In this document: positions 1 to 64,000 of the stretch, piece by piece
How the letters are laid out: every line of letters begins with the position of its first letter
How positions within the stretch are numbered: the stretch's first letter is position 1
Origin: Chirona hameri
Lineage: Eukaryota; Arthropoda; Thecostraca; Balanomorpha; Balanidae
Reading direction: 5' to 3'
DNA: 64,000 nucleotides
Assembly: GCA_036785665.1 (NCBI GenBank)
Contig: JAXIVJ010006076.1
Location: forward strand, 1 to 64,000
Position numbers and translations under genes: made by a program
The notes under the pieces: generated by a model
What the model was told of the DNA's origin: nothing
What the model saw: the letters and a program-made list of their open reading frames with translations, nothing else
The model's database searches: none

Positions 1-110
1 AAAAACAGCTGTGCCAAATTTGGAGGTGCTGTGCGCTGCCGTGGTTTCCGCTATTAACTGAAAACCGGAGGGGGCGGAAATCAACGAAGAACTGGCAGTG
101 CGCGTGTTAA

Positions 111-1307
111 CCTGCGCCGTGCCGGGGAGGGGGGGGGGGCGTTTAGACGCCCCCCCCCCCCCCCCTAAGGTTTTTCGAGAATAGCACAAAAAAACGGCGG
201 CGCGCCGCGCCGCCGTTTTTGGCACAGCTGTTCGGCCATCAATTCCGCACATTATGTTGTTTTTTTAAAGTATCGGGTCTCCTCAGGTCAGGTCACCAGA
301 CCGGGTCACGTGACCCCACCTCCAAAAGTGTGTCCGGTCGCACCACAGCCACAGTTTTTGGCCAGATCGATTTCGTACTTACAGAATTTCAGAAGAACAA
401 TAATACGTACAATACGTTTATCTCGGATTTGTATATCGGTGACCTAAGGTCGGGTCAATTTCGTGACCTCCCCATTATAAGTCAATGGGGAAATAATAAA
501 ATGCTTCCTATTCTGAGGATTCTAATCATATCAGCCCAATTCCTTCTGGATCATGTTATCATAGGCCATTCTTGAAGTTCCAGGTGCAATTTTTGTTCAG
601 TGACCCCTACAGGGTCAGATGAGGTCATCCGAGGTCACCAACACTTCTTTGCCAATAACTCTCAACAAAATTGATATAGAGAAATGGAACTGGCACCAAT
701 GTGTTTGTCTCGTCGAGGCACGTCTCTCAATGTGCAACATAACCTAATTGGGTTACCACTTGACCTTGACCTGAGGTCAAATTTATAAGTTGACCTAACC
801 TGATCGTAAATACATATGATACGAAGCGCCTTGGCGAGACAAACACGATGGCGTCAAAATCATTGCCCTATCTTATCTAAGTAAAAAGATATCTGTGAAA
901 ACGGTTTGCTCAAAAATAGCCTTTTTGACATTTGATGACTTCTGGAGCCTAAACTATTCACCTGAGCTCAAATCTGAGGACATCTTGTCGATTGAATTTT
1001 TCAGGCGCTTTCCATTGTTTGTTTTCGCTGGTTCCTAGCTACCATAGTTCCTGTGCTATCTGGGAATTTCTGGAGCGAAGTATTAAAACTTGAAAATATG
1101 ATCCTTGATGACCTCTGGTGACCTTAATATTGACCTGATAAAAAAAATGCCTAAAATTGTTTCAAAATGAAGTTTTGACGAGCTTTAGAACGGTGTTTTT
1201 GTTTTTTGTCTACGTGCCATAGGAGCCGAGTTAGAAGGGGGCGTCGAAACGTCCCCCCCCCCCCCCCGGCACGGCGAAGGTGGCGCCGAGCACCGGCACG
1301 TCGCGGG
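111..1307. mobile_element. TTAA-flanked non-autonomous element with subterminal G/C hairpins (piggyBac-like MITE)
   Basis: Flanked by TTAA at 107-110 and 1308-1311. Ends are CCTGCGCCGTGCCGG on the left and, reverse-complemented, CCCGCGACGTGCCGG on the right (13 of 15 match). Each end carries a G-run, a short palindrome and a C-run: GGGGCGTTTAGACGCCCC on the left, GGGGGCGTCGAAACGTCCCC on the right. The interior is AT-rich with GGTCA-type motifs and no coding potential. TTAA target sites and terminal CCC are typical of piggyBac-class elements; the class is inferred. Confidence 0.65.
190..220. repeat. Perfect GC-rich hairpin inside the MITE
   Basis: Two 15-bp arms (AAAAACGGCGGCGCG and its reverse complement) with a one-base loop, followed by TTTGGC. 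It would form a strong stem with T/A-run ends in DNA or RNA. It sits in the subterminal part of the TTAA element; its function is unknown. Confidence 0.8.
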
Positions 1308-1311
1308 TTAA

Positions 1312-2069
1312 TAAACTTGCATGTTTATATCAATTACGAAATTATAACGAAATACTTCGACTCTATTCGGTATTTTACCTTTACAGTCTACCCACCGCAA
1401 CATTCAAACTTTGCCTTGCATACTCGTTGCTTCTCCTAATTCCTGTTCAACGTATTAAGTTCCAAGATTATAGGTATTTACAGAGCTATTATTTTCTAAA
1501 TATAAATCTTCTACCATCTGAAAAACATGATACATAGTGAATTCATCGCGGGGTGCTAGTAATAACTGTACTGGGTCCGGTATCAAAATAATATGTCCTA
1601 AAAATATTTGAAGAGCTTGCAAACATAGATATTAGGTAATTAATAACACAAAAATAGGACGAAATGTGTTGGGTTTTAATACAAATACAGATACAAATAA
1701 TGTATTCGGATCCTCCATTACATGGATTGTATGGCATCCACGTCAGTACATATTAGCACATGTATGTGAAGAACTGTAATATAAAACACGCACAATAAAT
1801 CACAATGGCGGCAACGCTGAAAGAGTGGCAGAATACACAAGACCGTCAATCTCGCTGCAGAGAGGCTACATGTAGCCTTTGTCCAGCCTTTGGTGGCAGG
1901 CCGTTCCATGCCTGCCGCCAGAAGCTCAATTTGAGGCTCTGTTTGGCGCAAGATCTATATGCATTTTATACTTCCGTGGCACTTTTCCCAGTAGAGGATA
2001 CATGCGTACCTACTCAATCAATTTTGCCACCCTTGGAAAAAATCCGTGACGCCGCCCCTGAGATTAGAA
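1312..2069. other. No gene seen (GIT 3' flank)
   Basis: AT-rich unique-looking sequence. Short frames on both strands show no motif or codon bias I recognise. Confidence 0.5.
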
Positions 2070-2505
2070 CAGCCCACGGCTCCACTGTTGGCAGCAGACC
2101 AAGACAGCCCACAGTTTCACTGTTGACAGATCAAGACAGCCCACAGCTCCACTGTTGACAGATCAAGACAGCCCACAGCTCCACTGTTGGCATATCAAGA
2201 CAGCCCACAGCTCCACTGTTGACAGATCAAGACAGCCCACAGCTGCACTGTTGACAGACCAAGACAGCCCACAGCTCCACTGTTGGCAGCAATCAAGATA
2301 GCCAACAGTTCCACTGTTGGCAGCAGACCAGGAAAGCCCACATCTACACTGTTGACACTGGATCAAAACAGCCCAGAGCTTCACTGTTGGCACTGGATCA
2401 AAACAGCCCAGAGCTTCACTGTTGGCACTGGATCAAAACAGCCCACAGTTTCACTGTTGGCACTGGATCAAAACAGCCCACAGTTTCACTGTTGGCAGTG
2501 CGATC
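2070..2505. repeat. Degenerate 28-40-bp minisatellite
   Basis: About 13 imperfect copies of a unit built on GACAGCCCACAGCTCCACTG and TTGACAGATCAA, with TTGGCAGCAGACC and TTGGCACTGGATC variants. Open frames here are repeat translations. Confidence 0.85.
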
Positions 2506-2514
2506 GATAGCCTC

Positions 2515-3180
2515 GTCAAACAGTGGCAAAACTATGCTGTCACGGGTGGCGGGCACAAGCAAGCAGATGTTGTGACCGCACAAACTATGCAATACCCGGC
2601 GACTGCCGAGAGGGAACAGATAACACCAACAACGGACAACAGGAATAACATGTGATCACAGGCGATTGTAACTGATTGGCCGTGAACGATACGTGGCCAC
2701 AGTATACCTATGCGTCGCACTGTGCGTGAGGGCGACATTCTTCGTGGCGTTCTTGGTGACTAGCTGAAGACTTTCATATTTGACCCGCTCTGGCTGCGTA
2801 GCGTGGTGTCCAGGACTCGCGTGAAGTTGGTCAAGCGGCACTCCGGTACTCTGATCCGAAAGGTGACTTACTTTCTGCTCGTGTTAATTGTTCACCGCCG
2901 TGATACTTCTGAATCCCATGCTACAATTTGTCGTGAGGAAGATGAAACATACCAAACTACTTAAAGTAGACCAAACTACGAAATTTTGACCATTAATAGC
3001 ATCAAATGGGACATCTTTTGCCTTTGGCCTCCAGTCTACCGTTCCCGGAATGCATTGATTCACATACCTCACCCGTGTTGTTCTTTATTATATGAATCCC
3101 GTTGGCTCTGAAGTGGTGTAAATATGTTATTGCCAGCCGCCAGGCCTGTTATTGTCAGCCCAGGATCAGCCCTGGCTGTG
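2515..3180. other. No gene seen
   Basis: Unique sequence. TTTATT near 3088 (AATAAA on the minus strand) is one possible distal poly(A) signal for GIT, but it is over 3 kb past the stop codon, so this is weak. Confidence 0.3.
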
Positions 3181-3194
3181 TGATCGCACTGTAA

Positions 3195-3660
3195 CCTGGA
3201 ATGTAGCGTGAAGTACCGTGCAGTGCAGTTCGTGAAGTGCCGTGCAGTGCAGTTCGTGAAGTGCCGTGCAGTGCAGTTCGTGAAGTGCCGTGCAGTACAG
3301 TTCGTGAAGTGCCGTGCAGTGCAGTTCGTGAAGTGAAGTGAAGTGCAGTGCAGTGCAGTTCGTGAAGTGCCGTGCAGTGCAGTTCGTGAAGTGCCGTGCA
3401 GTGCAGTTCATGAAGTGCCGTGCAGTGCAGTTCGTGAAGTGCCGTGTAGTGCAGTTCGTGAAGTACCGTACAGTGCAGTTCGTGAAGTGCCGTGCCGTGC
3501 AGTTCGTGAAGTGAAGTGCAGTGCAGTGCAGCGTGAAGTGAAGTGCAGTGCAGTGCAGTTCGTGAAGTGCCATGCAGTGCATAGTGAAGTGCCGTGCAGT
3601 GCAGTGCAGTTCGTGAAGTCCCGTGCAGTGCAGTTCGTGAAGTGCCGTGCAGTGCCGTGC
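3195..3660. repeat. 24-bp minisatellite
   Basis: About 20 copies based on GTGCAGTTCGTGAAGTGCC with 5-bp GTGCA/GTGAA sub-repeats. It is open in several frames on both strands, which explains the low-complexity ORFs. Confidence 0.9.
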
Positions 3661-4093
3661 CTGCAGTTCTGACGCCGAGACGCCCCGGCGCCCGCGGCAG
3701 TGCACACTGCACAGATTGCAGTGAATTGTGATGTGCAGCATCACCGCTGTTGGTGGCTGGTGGGAGCCCTACATAACAGAGCCGACCTCCTCCAGAGAAG
3801 CCTGGTGGGTCCCAGTTCTAGCATTGCTCAGGCTGACGGTGGACGGTCAGGTTATAGACCAGGCTCCAGACCCGGTCCAGGCCGGAGTCCATGCCGGGTC
3901 CCGAGCCTGGTTCCAGGCCAGCCAATGCGACATGTGCCGTCACAACTTTGCCCGGTTTGGTGTGAGGCTTGTGCAGGTTGAATGTTTTAACATTTTTGCG
4001 TTCACATGTATTCCAATGTATCAAATAGCGTGTGTTGCGCGTGCATTCACCAGTGCATAAATAACTCCGCCGTGTAGTGCAGAGTTCGAACTA

Positions 4094-4613
4094 AAGGCGG
4101 CAGCACACTGCACATTCGGCGCCCGATATCACTGCGAAATTCCGCCGCGGAAAATCGCGGCGACACCGCGGAATATCGTTCTTGTTCCGGCGGATTCGAC
4201 GCTGTCTGCTCGCGAGATTTCATCCCACCGACCTACAGCCTGTCGCAACCTGTCTCTACAGCCTGCCCCTTCTCGCAATGCTTGATGGTCATTTTTCGAC
4301 GAAGATGTAAGTTTAGACCCACGGAACCTTTGCAAGAACATGCTGTGCAAAATGTGTTGCTCTATCTTGCATAGATTCGCCACTGTTAGCCGGCTAATTG
4401 TTCCCTGTCCGCGGTTCCGCGGCGTTCAGTCGCGGACAAAGCTCGTACGGACCAGCTTTTTCCCCCGACATTCCGCCGGCGGGCACTCGGCGCGTTTAGC
4501 TTGCGTTTGTCATCGTTTCGGCTGCCACGGACGCGGAAATCACTGCAAATGAGCGGAAAATCGTAGAGATATCACAGAGTCCGCGCGCCGAATTGTCTAG
4601 TGTGCTGCTGCGA
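4094..4613. mobile_element. TIR element of about 0.5 kb, superfamily uncertain
   Basis: The left end GCGGCAGCACACTGCACATT is matched in inverse at the right by GAATTGTCTAGTGTGCTGCT; both are followed inward by CGGCGC. The interior is GC-rich with no convincing ORF. No clear target-site duplication was seen. The termini resemble PIF/Harbinger-type MITEs, but this is a guess. Confidence 0.5.
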
Positions 4614-5027
4614 ATGAAGTTTCTTCTGTGCGATGTTTTTTTTTATTATTCGCAATGCGTGCTATCGGAAATGTGGGACTACGCTGTTAAACCGTTTACT
4701 TTTCATCGATGAAGATAGACACTTTCTGTGAATGGGCGAGCAAGACAGTGAACAAAGGCGCTTGTTTAAACTCGCTAACAATATTATTGGAGCGTTTTAT
4801 TTTTCATTTCCTTGTCGATATGCACCTGTTGTCCCGTGCTCTGGAGTGTAAATATATCCACCAGTTAAATAATTTATTAAAATACATTTTCCTCTCAACG
4901 GTTCAGTCTCTAGCTGCGAATTACCCACGAGAAGACTTCAAGAGAACGATCATAGATGCTTGATAAGACGAGTACACTAGCAAAATCGTTAGCAAAATGC
5001 TACCCGATAGCGAACCGCATCTCTGAA

Positions 5028-5150
5028 CAGCAGCTCTGAACAGCTGCTCTGAACAGCAGCCCTGAACAGCAGCCCTGAACAGCAGCTCTGAACAGCTGCC
5101 CTGAACAGCAGCCCTGAACAGCAGCTCTGAACAGCTGCTCTGAACAGCTG
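5028..5150. repeat. CTGAACAGCAGC short tandem repeat
   Basis: About 10 copies of a 13-14-bp unit CTGAACAGCAGCC or CTGAACAGCTGCT. Confidence 0.85.
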
Positions 5151-5226
5151 CCGGCGTTCCCGCTAGCTACGTGCGGTCACGGCAGCCGACCGCGGCTGAC
5201 TTCGGACACGATCTATGAGGTACCGC

Positions 5227-5757
5227 CGCCGCACCGCACCGCACCGCACCGCACCGCACGGCACGGCACGGCACGGCACGGCACGGCACGGCACGGCACG
5301 GCGCCGCACCGCACCGCACCGCACCGCACCGCACCGCACCGCACCGCACCGCACCGCACCGCACCGCACCGCACCGCACCGCACCGCACGGCACGGCACG
5401 GCACGGCACGGCACGGCACCGCACGGCACGGCACGGCACGGCACCGCACCGCACAGCACCGCACGGCACGGCACGGCACGGCACGGCGCCGCACCGCACC
5501 GCACCGCACCGCACCGCACCGCACCGCACCGCACCGCACCGCACCGCACCGCACCGCACGGCACCGCACCGCACCGCACGGCACGGCACGGCACGGCACC
5601 GCACCGCACGGCACGGCACGGCACGGCACGGCACGGCACCGCACGGCACGGCACGGCACGGCACGGCACCGCACCGCACCGCACCGCACGGCACGGCACG
5701 GCACGGCACCGCACCGCACAGCACCGCACGGCACGGCACCGCACGGCACCGCACCGC
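5227..5757. repeat. (GCACC/GCACG)n pentanucleotide array
   Basis: About 530 bp of alternating blocks of GCACC and GCACG. Open in all frames because five-base units cycle through frames without stops; long Cys/Arg/Ala or His/Thr frames here are artefacts. Confidence 0.95.
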
Positions 5758-6215
5758 CGCCCTGGACAACGCGCCCCGATACGAGTGGGTAAGGCACTGG
5801 CAATAAGCTCGCCCGGAGGAGAACGCGGCGACAAAATTAGATACCAAATGACGACGTGATCGAATTCGGCAGTAAGAAACAACACAAGCACATGTTCCCA
5901 GGCACGTAGCCACAGTATAGCATAACCTATTCTGGCAAGAGACATTCGTTTTAAATGACACCTCATGGGTGTCTTGGCTTAAGCATAAGTTAAACATTTC
6001 AGAAATTTTGTAACACATTTGAGTCAATCTCACCTCTGAGTGACACGATTTGGCGATGGCGGCGGATGCCGGGCCGACACTGAAGAGGCAGTCGCCATAC
6101 ACCATCACATTACACATACACCGAATCTCGGGCGGCCGCCGGACAGTCTCGGCGGCAGCTGGCCAGCCGTACAGTCTGGAAGACGGGCGGCCGGCCGGCC
6201 GGCCGGGGGCGCGCG

Positions 6216-53116
<46,901 letters not shown>

Positions 53117-53700
53117 GATTTAGCAAAAAGGAACACTTGAAGCAAGAATAACTTCACAATATGAGTAAAACTAGCTGTTAAATCTCACTATATCACATAT
53201 AATGATCCAGTGAATAAGGCAGTCATCTCTGTCCAACAAATAAGCTAATTTATTCCATATTGATATTGATAATTAAAATTGAAATTGGCCATAACATAAG
53301 TATGAGCGTTTTGATTCAATGCACCATAATAATTAATGGAGCCAAATTAAAGGCAGGTACTCGTCGTGAGTAGATGCACTGTTCGTGGATGGTTCCCTCT
53401 TCAGAAAAAGTAGAAAATAATGTATTAACACACACCAACGTCACATATCATCGACAGCACCGCCCTCCTTCGTACACCCTTTTCATAACAACGCTAGGTG
53501 GGCGGCATACATGACTCATTTCGCCGCGGCAATGCTACCAAATCCAAAAGTCGAAAAAAGTTCCTATGTTCCAAAAAGACGTTACGGACATCGGCCAATA
53601 CATGAAGCGCCATTCAACTTCCACTGTTGATTTAGGGTCAGCTCAAGGTTGGGGTGATAGCAAATTTTCTTCAGTTGATTTTCTTTAATTTTCCGTGCAA
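53117..53700 (-). promoter_or_regulatory. Candidate GIT 5' region
   Basis: Repeat-free sequence upstream of the GIT start codon, with a TGAGTCAT AP-1-like site (about 53514 on the minus strand) and a TGACGTTGG near 53440. Position is the main argument; no core promoter was proven. Confidence 0.25.
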
Positions 53701-53805
53701 TATCCAACCTAGAAAACTTCCCGGCTTAGCAAATGTCCTATATAAAATAGTAGCCCTGCTCGCTGGGCAGCAAATGGCAATTTTCTCCCGGCAAGGGCGG
53801 ATTAA

Positions 53806-54777
53806 CCCTCGCCCTACGGGAGCTTTTTTCACCTTCGCCCTACGGGGGGCTGACAGCCCCCCCCCCCCCCCCGTAGGGCGAGCCTGTCTTTTCCACTTCC
53901 AACTTTTTTCCGCTTCCCTTTTAACTTCCAAACCAAGCAACGTAGAGCAATGCGGTAAGAACCAGCATGTTGCTTGTCATGAGAAGAATCTAACAGTATG
54001 TGATTTTTAGGTTTCAGGTCAACGGGTGACCTTCCAGGTCAAGTGAATGACCTCGGATGTACCAAGTCTGATGTACCAAGGATGTACAGCGATTTTGCTC
54101 TTCAGAAAACCTCAAAATTAAAAATTGATAAATGTAAATAAAAAGGCATGTTCCTAGACCAGTTTTGGCTCAGAAATACAGAAAAGATAATTATTTGTTC
54201 ATATCTTATCAAAAAAGTCAAAAAAAAGTTATTTTTAAAAATGACGTCATCAGTTTCTTACACTTAAGGAGCCATCACTCAGTCAAAAATGAGGATATTG
54301 CTTTGAAATTTAGTATGAGCATTGTCCATACTCAGTTCTCTCACGTATATTCCGTTTTTTAATATCTTTGAAAATGTTGATTTTGTGGGGATTTCCCCCC
54401 CCCCCCCCCCCCAAACAAAAACAGTTTTTTTTTATTTTAGGAGTCAAAAACCCAAAATTTTGCAAATTCGAGATTGCCATTTTAAAGAAAATGCCATTTT
54501 GTATCTTTGATGAATTGCGTTTGCAATTTGCTTTAAAACTCTGTTTTCTACGATTTTTCCAATAATTATCATTTGTTTAGCAACATGACGTCATCAAAAC
54601 ATGATTATCTCCCAAACTACTTAACCGATTTCAATTAATTGTTTACAGAATACGTATAATTGTTGTAAACTCAGCTACCAAAACTATCAGCAAGATGCGC
54701 CGCATGTGTAAAAAGTTATTCAAGAAAAACCTCAGGGGGGCCTGTCAGGCCCCCCCCCCCCCCCCGTAGGGCGAGGG
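53806..54777. mobile_element. TTAA-flanked element with subterminal G/C hairpins (piggyBac-like MITE)
   Basis: TTAA at 53802-53805 and 54778-54781; perfect 15-bp TIR CCCTCGCCCTACGGG. Subterminal GGGGGGCTGACAGCCCCCC on the left and GGGGGGCCTGTCAGGCCCCC on the right continue into C-runs. Interior AT-rich, with another C-run at about 54396. No transposase. Lies between ARPC2 and GIT. Confidence 0.85.
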
Positions 54778-55044
54778 TTAATATGCTCATGGCTTGTCGG
54801 AAAGGGCCCGCGGTATACCGCTGAGGGCCCTATGTAGCCGGAGAAGGCCCTTAGCTTTTCTAAGAGAACCCTCGGCAGTCGGCGTCGGCAGGCCCGATAA
54901 GACCCTAAAACTTCCTGAGAGGACCTTCGCCCAGACCGAGAGCCGAGACGACTTCGAAAACATTTTTGGGAACTGTTGACCGATGCGTTGATTCGATGAC
55001 GCTTTTGCATAACATTTGTTTATGATACAGCTGTTGATTCTATT

Positions 55045-55781
55045 TCATCCAACTGTTGGACGAGGCATTGCAATAATCTTAGACATATTGTGTAGAGAAA
55101 CACTTGATAACGCTGAGGCAAACAAATCAATGAAGAACGTGAAGACATATGATCTTCGCGTTGTCAGAAACTGGTGAATGAATGCAAAATATGCTGTGAA
55201 GCGTTGTTTGATGCAGCTAAACATGAGACCGGTGAAAAATGTAGGGGCACGTAAGACGTTATTGTCCTTCCACACAGCAGGACAGGTAACTTCGCGCCTG
55301 GTGGCGGTGCAGCGGCCTGATAGCATGTTAACCACCCCATCTTGTCCAGTAGTGTTCCTCGTCCACTCCGCCTCGCCCTCCATACCGCGAATGATCACGT
55401 CGACAGGATCGTTCTGCTGTACCAGGCTGCATGTGCACCGCCGTCTTCGCTAACAACTCACATAAAGCCAATGCTGGTAATGATGCTCATTTAGTTCAAT
55501 AATGCAATAGATGATTCATCGGGCACATTGATGATCAGAGGAAATGTTATCATTTGTTGCCGTGCTATGGTCAACGTGGCCGGTAGTGATACAGGCAGGC
55601 ATTCCGAATGTCCTCCCTCCGGTCCGAAACATCCCCCAAATCTGAGCCCAACCACAGTCTCAAAAGCATACCATGTATTGGAGAAGCCTGCCAAAAGGGC
55701 ATAACTGCAAGCATCGCTCATATTTCCAGTTACCACCATATACGTATAAACAACATCAGCTCGACGGTGTAGTGTAAGCAT
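55045..55781 (-). other. Two short unrecognised ORFs (96 and 117 codons)
   Basis: 55781-55491 (preceded directly by an in-frame TGA; contains AFETVVGLRFGGCFGPEGGH) and 55398-55045 (contains DVIIRGMEGEAEWT and TFFTGLMFSCIKQRF). Composition looks protein-like and not repeat-derived, and both are on one strand about 90 bp apart. No family recognised; they could be remnants of one broken gene of mobile or viral origin. Low confidence. Confidence 0.3.
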
Positions 55782-56044
55782 TCAGATTCGCTAAGCAATA
55801 GACGCGCGTCGTCCACAATGGTTATATTAACAACGGCCAGTACTGATCATGTAACCAACCATTAGCCACCGCCGTCGACATCGGATCACAAAATAAAGAA
55901 ACGAACAGGGGCGCGGCTTTTCAGCGCCAAGAGGTAATCTAGAAAGAGCTCACGCATATAATAACAAAGGCTAGACATGCGCACGCGCGCGCAGTGCACT
56001 GGTTGGCCAGCGCTGCTCTCTCCCTCTCGCTCTCCCTCTCTCGC

Positions 56045-56370
56045 CGGTGGCACGTGAGCACCTCGTCGGTGGCACGTGAGCACCTCGTCGGTGGCTCGTG
56101 AGCACCTCGTCGGTGGCTCGTGAGCACCACGTCGGTAGCACGTTAGCACCTCGTCGGTGGCTCGTGAGCACCACGTCGGTAGCACGTTAGCACCTCGTCG
56201 GTGGCACGTGAGCACCTCGTCGGTGGCACGTGAGCACCTCGCCGGTGGCACGTGAGCACCTCGTCGGTGGCACGTGAGCACCTCGCCGGTGGCACGTGAG
56301 CACCTCGCCGGTGGCACGTGAGCACCTCGTCGGTGGCACGTGAGCACCTCGTCGGTGGCACGTGAGCATG
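56045..56370. repeat. 22-bp (GCACGTGAGCACCTCGTCGGTG)n array
   Basis: About 15 copies downstream of ARPC2, with GCTCGTGAG and CACGTCGGTAGCACGTTAG variants. The 317-codon minus frame crosses it. Confidence 0.95.
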
Positions 56371-56543
56371 GTGCCGCCACGGAGCAAGGCAGTTGGGCAG
56401 CGGGTCTACACCGTATTTGAGAGTGAATCACAGACTTGCGACGGCGCCCGGCGGCTCCGGCGGCCCGGCGCGTGATGCCGCTCCGGCCCGGCTGACCGCA
56501 CCGCTCCGACCCCACGCCACAGCCCGGCCGGCCGGACGGGTCT

Positions 56544-64000
<7,457 letters not shown>

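Overview
This is a metazoan nuclear window, most likely arthropod and perhaps crustacean. The evidence is animal genes split into short exons with GT-AG introns, non-LTR retrotransposon 3' ends, hAT-like and piggyBac-like elements, and a decayed transposon ORF of a kind I recall from arthropods. The exact taxon is an inference; a barnacle is one guess. It is not bacterial, and nearly all long open frames here are translations of tandem repeats.

Two conserved genes can be read, both on the minus strand. (1) A GIT-family ArfGAP / paxillin-binding scaffold (GIT1/GIT2/Drosophila Git orthologue) runs from a start codon at 53116 to a stop at 6216. I could place 13 coding exons with intact splice sites and compatible phases, totalling 2139 nt (712 codons plus stop). 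They cover the ArfGAP zinc finger, ankyrin repeats, Spa2-homology region, coiled coil and C-terminal FAT-like paxillin-binding helices. (2) The last three coding exons of ARPC2 (p34-Arc, Arp2/3 complex) lie at 61705-61578, 58408-58114 and 56568-56544; earlier exons lie beyond base 64000. ARPC2 is followed by GIT in the same orientation. Both proteins act on actin and adhesion, but nothing here shows co-regulation.

Layout: 1-6215 is GIT 3' flank, with a TTAA-flanked poly(C) MITE, minisatellites, another TIR element and a GCACC/GCACG array. 6216-53116 is GIT, 47 kb for 2.1 kb of coding sequence. Its introns are filled by tandem arrays (101, 37, 49, 90, 66, 16, 15, 8 and 35 bp units and many short ones), a 1.56 kb foldback element, a TTAA element carrying (TA)158, LINE 3' ends, two hAT-type MITEs, a decayed transposon ORF and a TTAA poly(C) MITE. 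53117-56543 is intergenic, with a third TTAA poly(C) MITE. 56544-64000 is the 3' half of ARPC2, with 22, 35 and about 20 bp arrays, (CGG)122(CAG)37 and very long CACATGACA arrays.

The most unusual signal is that several arrays contain copies of the neighbouring exon's splice junction. The intron before the last GIT exon has about 55 copies of a 101-bp unit, each holding the 3' splice site plus the first 66 coding bases of that exon. Exon 12 is flanked by about 11 copies of its own 5' splice site and about 16 copies of an acceptor resembling its own. Exons 2, 6 and 7 show smaller versions. The locus looks like splice-junction-seeded satellite expansion, which could affect GIT mRNA processing.
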